Assembly (NCBI GenBank): GCA_015655165.1
Contig: JAATFN010000201.1
Location: 1 to 6,147 of the forward strand
Source of the DNA: Betaproteobacteria bacterium
GTDB taxonomy: Bacteria; Pseudomonadota; Gammaproteobacteria; Burkholderiales; Burkholderiaceae_D
Reading direction: 5' to 3'
DNA: 6,147 bases
The notes under the pieces were generated by a model. It was not told where the DNA came from and did no database searches. It saw only the letters and a list, made by a program, of their open reading frames with translations. Of the stretch, positions 1 to 4,883 are shown in pieces; position 1 is the stretch's first letter, and every line of letters begins with the position of its first letter. Both the position numbers and the translations under genes were made by a program.

Positions 1-9
1 CGAGAATGT

Positions 10-43
10 ATGCGCCTCATCATTGATGGGGCGCATTGTTTTT
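10..43 (+). terminator. Probable intrinsic terminator of an upstream plus-strand gene
   Basis: Bases 10-20 and 26-36 pair as an 11-bp stem (one G-U pair) around a 5-base loop. On the plus strand the stem is followed by TTGTTTTT at 37-43, the layout of a rho-independent terminator. The gene it ends would lie before base 1 and is not visible. The minus-strand microcin-like gene stops at 58, so the hairpin sits between convergent transcripts. It may also slow minus-strand transcription, but it has no U-run on that side. Confidence 0.6.
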
Positions 44-57
44 ATAAGCAGTATCTT

Positions 58-345
58 TTAAGCATTGAAAATCGACTTCAAGAGCAAATCGGTGACGAGC
101 ATGCCTTTGCGGATATCTTCGTTTTCCACGATAGCTTTGGCGATATCATGCGAATATTCTCCCACGGCTGTGCCGAGACCTGCTCCAATACTCGCACCGA
201 CTGCGCTACCGATAGGCCCTCCCAGTACTGTGCCAGCTATGGCACCCAGACTAGAACCGGCTGTAACTGCTGTGGTAGTGGTTATATTCGCGGCGATATC
301 TCCGCCACTAATGGTTGTCAGTGTATTTGCATCAATACATTTCAT
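58..345 (-). CDS. Microcin/class II bacteriocin-like precursor with double-glycine leader
   Basis: A 95-residue peptide that looks like a secreted antibacterial precursor. The N-terminus, MKCIDANTLTTISGG, is a typical double-glycine leader (residues 1-15), with the ...LxxISGG pattern cut and exported by peptidase-containing ABC transporters. The predicted mature part is 80 residues. It has a Thr/Ala stretch (about 17-29), a strongly hydrophobic Gly/Ala core (30-62), and a charged C-terminal part ending in a hydrophobic helix (about 82-93). Glycines occupy positions 30, 34, 38, 42, 46, 50, 54, 58 and 62, an unbroken GxxxG zipper suited to helix packing in membranes. An upstream ATG at 372 in the same frame is possible, but the start at 345 has AGGAGA six bases before it and puts the leader at the N-terminus. 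Leader length and layout resemble class II microcins such as microcin V. No exporter or certain immunity gene is visible here. A non-bacteriocin glycine-zipper protein is the alternative; the exact family is not recognised. Confidence 0.75.
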   Translation of the reverse strand: MKCIDANTLTTISGGDIAANITTTTAVTAGSSLGAIAGTVLGGPIGSAVGASIGAGLGTAVGEYSHDIAKAIVENEDIRKGMLVTDLLLKSIFNA

Positions 346-351
346 TGTGAT

Positions 352-357
352 TCTCCT
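352..357 (-). promoter_or_regulatory. Ribosome binding site that fixes the microcin-like gene start
   Basis: On the minus strand this reads AGGAGA, six bases before the ATG at 345. The in-frame ATG at 372 lies upstream of it, so the shorter 95-residue form beginning directly with the leader is preferred. Confidence 0.75.
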
Positions 358-374
358 ATTCGTCATATCCATAA

Positions 375-401
375 AACGTGTTGCATGATCATCAACACGT
401 T
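375..401. promoter_or_regulatory. Perfect inverted repeat, candidate operator between two divergent starts
   Basis: AACGTGTTG (375-383) and CAACACGTT (393-401) are exact reverse complements separated by 9 bases. Most of the spacer is itself the palindrome ATGATCAT (385-392). The repeat lies 30 bases upstream of the microcin-like start (345, minus) and 19 bases upstream of the small-ORF start (420, plus). No T-run follows on either strand, so a protein-binding operator is more likely than a terminator. A role as a 5' UTR hairpin is also possible. I see no convincing -35/-10 pair for either gene. Confidence 0.5.
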
Positions 402-407
402 GTGTTT

Positions 408-417
408 GAGGAGGAGG
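408..417 (+). promoter_or_regulatory. Strong Shine-Dalgarno of the 36-codon small ORF
   Basis: GAGGAGGAGG contains two overlapping anti-SD matches. AGGAGG at 409-414 is five bases before the ATG at 420, which is good spacing. This is the main reason for calling such a short ORF. Confidence 0.5.
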
Positions 418-419
418 TC

Positions 420-530
420 ATGATTTTGGTTCTAGTTGTTGATATGTTTAAGATTTTTCTTGTTCTTGTATCATTTATTTCATCCATTGTGGATCAAGAT
501 AATGGACGCAAGAGGTCGCTGTGTGGATAA
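420..530 (+). CDS. Candidate 36-residue hydrophobic membrane miniprotein
   Basis: ATG at 420, TAA at 528-530. The first 24 residues are almost entirely hydrophobic (Ile, Leu, Val, Phe, Met), apart from Asp8 and Lys11, and would make one membrane helix. The last 12 residues are polar and basic (DQDNGRKRSLCG), which predicts a cytoplasmic or positively charged tail. The start has an unusually strong ribosome binding site. It is divergent from the microcin-like gene, and an inverted repeat lies between the starts. By position and membrane character it could be an immunity peptide, a small membrane regulator or a type I toxin-like peptide. Known microcin immunity proteins are usually longer, so this is inference only. 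No family is recognised, and a chance ORF cannot be excluded. Confidence 0.4.
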   Translation: MILVLVVDMFKIFLVLVSFISSIVDQDNGRKRSLCG

Positions 531-721
531 GGCAATCTTTTGGTAGTGATTGTCTGGTCATCAGTGTAGCAGTACCTGCGATTAAACGCGATCTAGTAAA
601 GACGATACACGCTGAGGTCGTTGGCAGGGCGCACCTGATTGCATTTGCCTGCAGGCACTAGTGATCATGATGTCCTGCAGACTGTCTGGTCGGGTACTTT
701 GTGCAGCGGGAAGCCGGTAAT
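531..721. other. Gene-free stretch between small ORF and catabolic operon
   Basis: No ORF with a believable start and ribosome binding site is seen on either strand. The stretch is downstream of the minus-strand operon that ends at 722, yet I find no stem followed by a T-run there. The operon end therefore has no obvious intrinsic terminator. The only notable structure is the palindrome run at 646-688. Confidence 0.5.
646..688. repeat. Cluster of overlapping short palindromes
   Basis: In 43 bases the sequence contains TGCCTGCAGGCA (646-657), CACTAGTG (656-663), TGATCA (662-667), ATCATGAT (664-671) and CAGAC-T-GTCTG (678-688). In addition, CTGCAGG (649-655) and CCTGCAG (674-680) form a longer inverted pair around the middle ones. 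It starts 34 bases beyond the stop of the last operon gene. The function is unknown; a binding site, a recombination site or a 3' RNA structure are all possible. Confidence 0.4.
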
Positions 722-1138
722 TCAAGCGGGTATCTGGATCCACTCTTGTAACGTGACTTCAATGGTAATGAAAGACAAGTTACTACCCCGCACAAGACGA
801 CCTGCAAAGATGTTGCCATCGGTATCGGCGACAACTCCCTGTAGATGATTACGAAATGTTTTATCATCATCCGGGAAGGAAATTTGTCCGGAGATATTCA
901 GGATTTCAACACCGGGGCCATTGATTTCCATATTTTTCCAGCCATCAGTCGTGGCATAGCTCAGATGACTGTCAATTAAACTGCCAACAGCTCCCCGGAC
1001 AATGGCGTGCTTGATGTCGTTTTGTTTGCAGAGTGCTTCAATGCTCTCGGTTATATCTTGATTAGGTTTTAATCTGGCGGTAACCATTTTACCTAATGTG
1101 CCTAGTTGGATTTCGGTGCTGATTGTTGACATTGTCAT
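722..1138 (-). CDS. PPC/DUF296-domain protein, metal site degenerate
   Basis: A 138-residue single-domain protein of the PPC/DUF296 fold. The support is the early pattern around ARLKPNQDITESIEALC (21-37), the AxVRGAVGSL segment (45-54), and the C-terminal AGRLVRG...TIEVTL block (112-130). These align with family members in which a GGHL block is followed by a strand ending E-V-x-L. The family is named for plant AT-hook proteins, but bacterial members have no AT-hook, and a DNA-binding role should not be assumed. Against the neighbouring PPC protein, His98 is kept, while the other two expected metal-ligand positions are Gln100 and Arg114. Metal binding is therefore probably lost. The start overlaps the upstream stop by ATGA, with GGAG five bases before it; Met3 is an alternative start. 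It is the last gene of the operon, and its product may pair with the preceding paralogue. Confidence 0.8.
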   Translation of the reverse strand: MTMSTISTEIQLGTLGKMVTARLKPNQDITESIEALCKQNDIKHAIVRGAVGSLIDSHLSYATTDGWKNMEINGPGVEILNISGQISFPDDDKTFRNHLQGVVADTDGNIFAGRLVRGSNLSFITIEVTLQEWIQIPA

Positions 1139-1704
1139 AATGACTCCATGGGTGTTGGATGCAATAGACTAAATCGCGTTTCTTCATCGCTGTTGACGAT
1201 GTAGGCGCATTCAGAGAACAAGCTGAAATAGAGGATAAGCGGGTCATCGCCTACCACTACTGTGTCGAGTAATAAATGTCCACCATGTGCGGTGCCGTAC
1301 TGATCAATAAATCCGGCGTGGCAATGCAGCAGGATATCGCCTTGTTGGTTCCTGCCGATGGTGATTGTGCCGGTAATGAATGTAGAAGCATTGTCAAGTA
1401 CTTGTGGTGTTCCATAGTCAAATGGACGTTCATCGCTCTTTTTGGTTTCAATACGTAGATACTGTAAGTAACGGGCTGTACCAGAACAGATAAGCCCAAC
1501 ACCTCCCGGCTGATTGTACTGTGTCAATACATCATGTAAGGCATGGCCAACATTGGTTCCAGACGAGAGTACGATGCGTAATTCTTCGGCAGGTTTCGCT
1601 TGTGAATTCAGCATGCGTGGATAGCTTTGTTGCCCGGCATGTAAATATTTTCTGACTGCAATAAATCCATGCTGGTCGTGGCCGCTTTCCCGGGTGATTT
1701 TCAT
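1135..1704 (-). CDS. PPC/DUF296-domain protein with intact histidine triad
   Basis: A 189-residue protein. A roughly 40-residue N-terminal extension precedes a PPC/DUF296 domain at about 41-185. The domain shows the helix region RIVLSSGTNVGHALHDVL (43-60), a GxICSGT strand (70-76), and LHCHAGFID (126-134) followed by AHGGHLLLD (139-147). His127, His129 and His143 match the HxH...GGH cluster that holds a metal ion in prokaryotic members of this fold; that role is family knowledge, not shown here. Such proteins usually form trimers. The biochemical role is not established. Its place between an acyl-CoA synthetase gene and a second PPC gene suggests a part in CoA-thioester or acid metabolism. 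ATGA overlaps at both ends imply translational coupling. GGGAGA upstream of the ATG supports the start. Confidence 0.8.
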   Translation of the reverse strand: MKITRESGHDQHGFIAVRKYLHAGQQSYPRMLNSQAKPAEELRIVLSSGTNVGHALHDVLTQYNQPGGVGLICSGTARYLQYLRIETKKSDERPFDYGTPQVLDNASTFITGTITIGRNQQGDILLHCHAGFIDQYGTAHGGHLLLDTVVVGDDPLILYFSLFSECAYIVNSDEETRFSLLHPTPMESL

Positions 1705-3278
1705 AAGTGGTAGTCTCCCTGTTCTTCCAATGCTGTCCTGATTTGTTTTTTAACAATTTTTCCATATCCGGATTTTGGCATCGTCGGCCAGAAAATAAAT
1801 CGGCGTGGCCACTTGTATTTGGCAATACGGGATTCAAGATGCATGAAGAGTGCTTCAGAATTCGGCACTATCCCGTGTTTAGGAACAACAACAGCCAAGC
1901 CGCTTTCTCCCCATTTAGGATCGGCAATACCTAATACGGCAACTTCGGAAACGGTTGGATGGGTTAATAGTGCTTCTTCAATTTCTCGCGGATAGACATT
2001 TGAGCCACCGGAAATATACATATCAGATGAACGACCAGTGATATAGAGGAAACCTTCACGGTCAACATGACCCAAGTCCCCTGTATGAAACCAATCATAT
2101 TTGAACGCTTTCTTGTTTGCTTCGGGATTATTGTGATAACCCATAAATACAGCCAGACCGCGTACACAAATCTCGCCAGTTTCAAACGGAGCCAGTGTAT
2201 TGCCGGATTCATCGAGAATGGCAATTTCCATTCCAGTTCTCGGAATGCCACAAGTACCAATACGGGCTTGTGGGTCATTGTCGTCCTCTGTATGCATATA
2301 GGCAGGCAGACAGGTAATGTTGCCGGTGACTTCACCGAGTCCATAATACTGGACCAGGACTTTCCCTAGTTTTTTCAAGGCATGTATCTGGTCTGCACGA
2401 TACATGGGAGCACCCGCATAAATAACATACTTGAGTGACCGATGGTCATACATGTCAACAGCCGGGTCTTCTGTTAGCAATTTGACGATTGTCGGCACAG
2501 TAAAGATATTGTCGACCTGATGTTTTTCGACCAATGCCCATGCTTCTTCTGGAATGAGTTTTTCTGACGTCGTAAGAATACTTGCCGCGCCACGTGCTGT
2601 ATTGATCAGTGCATGGATGCCTGCACCGTGCGACAAGGGAGCAACGACTAAAGAGCGTGAACGAAAAGTGAGGCCGGGTAACAAATCGGCTAAATGGTTG
2701 TTAATGACAAATGACATTTGCCCATGCGAGAGCATGCCGGCTTTAGGATGGCCAGTTGTACCGGATGTATAGAAAAACCACAGCGGATCTTCATATTCCA
2801 CTTCCACTTCCTGAAACTCGGTATAACGATTGTCTTGTGCTAATGTCTCGTAATCGAGTTCTCCTGCACGTGGGTTATCGATAGCGATAACAAGATTGAG
2901 TGCGGGAGACGCTGCCTTGACAGCATCGACATAATGGGCAAAATCTTTATCATAGAGCATCACGGTAGCCCCGCTTGATTGTCCCAGATAAGCAGCTTCA
3001 GCAGGCGTAATACGATAATTGGTAGGAACCCATACCATCCCGAGCTTGAAAGCAATCCATGCGCTTTCGAAAATTTGCAGATTATTGCGGGAGTGTACTA
3101 ATAGTTTGTCTCCTTTGGTCACACCATGGTTCTGGAGTGCATTTGCAACCGCATTGACGCGTTGATTAATTTGTTGCCATGTGTTGGTATGTTCCCCGAT
3201 GATCAGACCTGGCTCATTCGGGTAAAGACGCGCAACATCTGATAACAGGCGGCCCAGATTCATTACTTTTTTCAGCAT
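1701..3278 (-). CDS. AMP-forming acyl-CoA synthetase (ANL superfamily)
   Basis: 525 residues, normal length for the family. It should activate a carboxylic acid with ATP to an acyl-adenylate and then transfer it to CoA, in the cytoplasm. The ATP-binding loop YTSGTTGHPK is at 170-179, and the adenine-site motif YYGLGEVTG is at 311-319. TGD, with its ribose-binding Asp, is at 399-401, and the hinge motif GRSSDMYISGG is at 415-425. The C-terminal domain carries the catalytic lysine, Lys507, in GYGKIVKK. All core motifs are intact, so an active enzyme is expected. The acid it uses cannot be read from sequence; the TRAP transporter encoded divergently suggests a water-soluble organic acid. It lies 48 bases after the thiolase gene and overlaps the next gene by ATGA. 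The ATG at 3278 has a moderate GAGTGAG ribosome binding site; Met6 is an alternative start. Confidence 0.93.
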   Translation of the reverse strand: MLKKVMNLGRLLSDVARLYPNEPGLIIGEHTNTWQQINQRVNAVANALQNHGVTKGDKLLVHSRNNLQIFESAWIAFKLGMVWVPTNYRITPAEAAYLGQSSGATVMLYDKDFAHYVDAVKAASPALNLVIAIDNPRAGELDYETLAQDNRYTEFQEVEVEYEDPLWFFYTSGTTGHPKAGMLSHGQMSFVINNHLADLLPGLTFRSRSLVVAPLSHGAGIHALINTARGAASILTTSEKLIPEEAWALVEKHQVDNIFTVPTIVKLLTEDPAVDMYDHRSLKYVIYAGAPMYRADQIHALKKLGKVLVQYYGLGEVTGNITCLPAYMHTEDDNDPQARIGTCGIPRTGMEIAILDESGNTLAPFETGEICVRGLAVFMGYHNNPEANKKAFKYDWFHTGDLGHVDREGFLYITGRSSDMYISGGSNVYPREIEEALLTHPTVSEVAVLGIADPKWGESGLAVVVPKHGIVPNSEALFMHLESRIAKYKWPRRFIFWPTMPKSGYGKIVKKQIRTALEEQGDYHL

Positions 3279-3326
3279 TGTCTCACTCTTGTTGTAATGG
3301 GATACGTCAATTGAACTCGGGATTGA

Positions 3327-4502
3327 TCAGGCGATGCGTTCTAAAATACTTGTATAGTTCGCTACAGCTGCACCACCCATGTTAAATACACCAACATAAC
3401 GGGCATTGGGAATTTGCATGTCGTGTGCATCATGTGCTGCTTGCATTGCTGCCATGATATGCATTGATACACCGGTAGCACCAACAGGATGGCCTTTGGA
3501 TTTGAGACCACCGGATGGATTGACAGGTAGTCTTCCTTCTTTTGTGGTGATGCCTTCGGCTATGATGTGCGCACCTTCTCCCTTTTTTGCCAGCCCCATC
3601 GCTTCATACTCAATTAATTCGGCAATGGTGAAACAATCATGTGTTTCAACTAATGACAAATCATTTAATGTGAGTCCAGATTCTGTTAATGCTTGCTGCC
3701 AGGCGAATGCTCCACCTTCAAAGTAGGTCGGGTCACGCCGGCTTAACGGTAAAAAGTCATTAACATGTGATGCGGCGCGAAATTGCACTGCACGTTGCAT
3801 TGTTTTTGCAACGTCATAGGCGCTGATGATCATCGCAACGGCTCCATCAGAAATGAGGGAGCAGTCGGTGCGTTTTAATGGACCGGCGACGTAGGGATTT
3901 TTATCTGAAGGCGTTCTGCAAAAATCATAGCCAACATCTTTTTGCATATGTGCGTAGGGATTTGATGTGCCGTTTTTATGATTTTTTGCGGCAATCATAG
4001 CCAAAGCATCCGATTGATCCCCATAGCGATCGAAATAGGCTTGTGCAATCTGGCCAAATACGCATGCAAAACCACCAACGACATTGGATTCTTCTTTTGC
4101 ATAACAACATTTGAGCAGAATTTTCCCGACTTCAACAGTCGGTAGTGCCGACATTTTTTCAAAGCCGATGACAAGCGCATGCCTGGATTTTCCGCTGAGT
4201 ATGGCATGTAAAGCCGAGTGAATCGCTGCCGAGCCAGTCGCACATGCATTTTCTACACGTACTGATGGTGTGAATCGTAATTCGGGGATTGCATTAAATA
4301 CCAGCGAAGAAGGAAAGTCCTGATAGAGCAATCCGCCATTAAAGGTTCCCAGATGAACAGAATCGATTTCTTCTACCGATAAACCGGCATGTGTTATCGC
4401 GGATATGGATACTTCACCGATACTGGTCTCGGGATCCATCGCATCGAATTTACCAAATCGCCCATGATGCCATCCGGTAATACAAGGGGCATGTGCTGTC
4501 AT
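3327..4502 (-). CDS. SCP2-type thiolase family protein
   Basis: 391 residues, full length for a thiolase. Members form or cleave beta-ketoacyl-CoA bonds by Claisen chemistry. The nucleophilic cysteine is Cys87 in VENACATGSAA (83-93). The second half carries ETHDCF (286-291, with His288 and Cys290) and SGGLKSKGHPVGATG (330-344, with His338). The HDCF motif marks the SCP2/lipid-transfer branch. As expected for that branch, the C-terminal Cys-containing loop of classical thiolases is replaced by NMGG (374-377). It is probably the first gene of the minus-strand operon, 23 bases downstream of a predicted sigma-54 start site. AAAGGTAG before the ATG serves as ribosome binding site. It likely performs the thiolytic or condensation step on the CoA thioester made by the next gene's product. 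Related SCP2-type thiolases often work with a DUF35 partner; none is seen here. Confidence 0.9.
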   Translation of the reverse strand: MTAHAPCITGWHHGRFGKFDAMDPETSIGEVSISAITHAGLSVEEIDSVHLGTFNGGLLYQDFPSSLVFNAIPELRFTPSVRVENACATGSAAIHSALHAILSGKSRHALVIGFEKMSALPTVEVGKILLKCCYAKEESNVVGGFACVFGQIAQAYFDRYGDQSDALAMIAAKNHKNGTSNPYAHMQKDVGYDFCRTPSDKNPYVAGPLKRTDCSLISDGAVAMIISAYDVAKTMQRAVQFRAASHVNDFLPLSRRDPTYFEGGAFAWQQALTESGLTLNDLSLVETHDCFTIAELIEYEAMGLAKKGEGAHIIAEGITTKEGRLPVNPSGGLKSKGHPVGATGVSMHIMAAMQAAHDAHDMQIPNARYVGVFNMGGAAVANYTSILERIA

Positions 4503-4535
4503 CGTCTACCTTTGAAATGAATTTCTAGGGACAAC

Positions 4536-4551
4536 AGCAAAAAGTATGCCA
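4536..4551 (-). promoter_or_regulatory. Predicted sigma-54 promoter for the thiolase operon
   Basis: On the minus strand this reads TGGCAT-ACTTT-TTGCT. It matches the -24/-12 consensus TGGCAY-N5-TTGCW, with the GG and GC pairs separated by exactly 10 bases. The predicted start is near 4525 (a G on the minus strand), giving a leader of about 22 bases that just holds the thiolase ribosome binding site. Transcription would need an AAA+ enhancer-binding protein, which is not encoded in this window. Confidence 0.65.
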
Positions 4552-4663
4552 TTGATTTTTTATAGTGATTATCCGGTACGCGAGAAGGGATGAAGGAAGG
4601 CAAGTTCTGAATGATGAATCGTATTTCAGTCTTTTTATAATCGCTTTGATTGTCTACTTTTTT

Positions 4664-4694
4664 GACAGGTGTCGCATTTAATGCGACACCTGTC
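4664..4694. promoter_or_regulatory. Perfect 31-bp palindrome, candidate shared enhancer (UAS)
   Basis: Arms 4664-4678 and 4680-4694 are exact 15-base reverse complements around a single T at 4679. Each arm end is itself a small dyad: GACA-GG-TGTC (4664-4673) and GACA-CC-TGTC (4685-4694). The dyad centres are 21 bp apart, about two helical turns, so two dimers could bind on the same face. It lies about 142 bp upstream of the predicted plus-strand start and about 154 bp upstream of the minus-strand start, normal distances for sigma-54 enhancers. If the promoter calls are right, it is in neither transcript, which argues for a DNA-binding site and not an RNA hairpin. A repressor operator is the alternative. 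Confidence 0.65.
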
Positions 4695-4794
4695 GTAACA
4701 GGGATGACATATTTCCATGGGCACATATGCCTGAATTTTCCATTCATGCCAGTTACAGCTCCATTCGAGCCGATATTGATATGAATGATTTACA

Positions 4795-4810
4795 TGGCAC
4801 CTAAATTGCT
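4795..4810 (+). promoter_or_regulatory. Predicted sigma-54 promoter for the TRAP operon
   Basis: TGGCAC-CTAAA-TTGCT fits the sigma-54 -24/-12 consensus at every key base, with 10 bases between GG and GC. The predicted start is near 4821, leaving a leader of about 63 bases before the substrate-binding protein gene. No comparably good sigma-70 promoter was seen nearby. Confidence 0.75.
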
Positions 4811-4883
4811 TTGTCTTTGATTGAAATAAATAGACCCAATGATGGGCGATTATTGTTAATAAATACAATCAGGAGACAAATGC

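Larger units (their letters stand above)
4503..4883. promoter_or_regulatory. Divergent regulatory region of the thiolase and TRAP operons
   Basis: No believable gene is present; short ORFs here lack ribosome binding sites and resemble no protein. The region holds one sigma-54-like promoter at each side, facing outwards, and a large palindrome between them. The plus-strand leader (about 4821-4883) contains two small dyads, CCCA-N4-TGGG (4835-4846) and TTATT-N3-AATAA (4850-4862), with no clear role. The layout suggests that both operons are switched on together by a common activator. Confidence 0.7.

Noticed and set aside
10..423. A 137-codon plus-strand open frame over the microcin-like gene
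   Set aside because: It is antisense to the well-supported GG-leader gene, is rich in Cys with no recognisable domain, begins inside the hairpin at 10-36 and has no ribosome binding site.
522..530. TGTGGATAA, an exact DnaA box in reverse (TTATCCACA)
   Set aside because: It is a single copy with no further boxes, no AT-rich unwinding repeats and no dnaA or dnaN nearby, so it is not evidence of an origin.
646..680. Closely spaced PstI, SbfI and SpeI-like sites that recall a cloning linker
   Set aside because: The flanking bases do not match any vector polylinker I recognise, and the sequence continues smoothly into bacterial genes. Kept only as a palindrome cluster.
1964..2369. Open frames of 100-126 codons on both strands inside the acyl-CoA synthetase gene
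   Set aside because: The synthetase frame is intact with all family motifs; these are overlapping frames without starts or domains of their own.
4637..4651. Possible IHF site between the palindrome and the minus-strand promoter
   Set aside because: TAA and TTGATT are present but separated by five bases, not four. IHF bending would suit the model, but the match is too weak to annotate.
4662..4689. TTGACA at 4662-4667 as a sigma-70 -35 box
   Set aside because: At 17-bp spacing the -10 position reads GACACC, which does not resemble TATAAT. The sigma-54 elements fit far better.
4664..4694. The 31-bp palindrome as a transcription terminator
   Set aside because: The T-run lies before the stem on the plus strand and gives A's after it on the minus strand, so neither direction has a U-tract. 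Both neighbouring operons also start, not end, here.
3995..4868. Several short minus-strand open frames inside the thiolase gene and intergenic region
   Set aside because: They are alternate-frame shadows or span the palindrome, with no ribosome binding sites or protein-like features.
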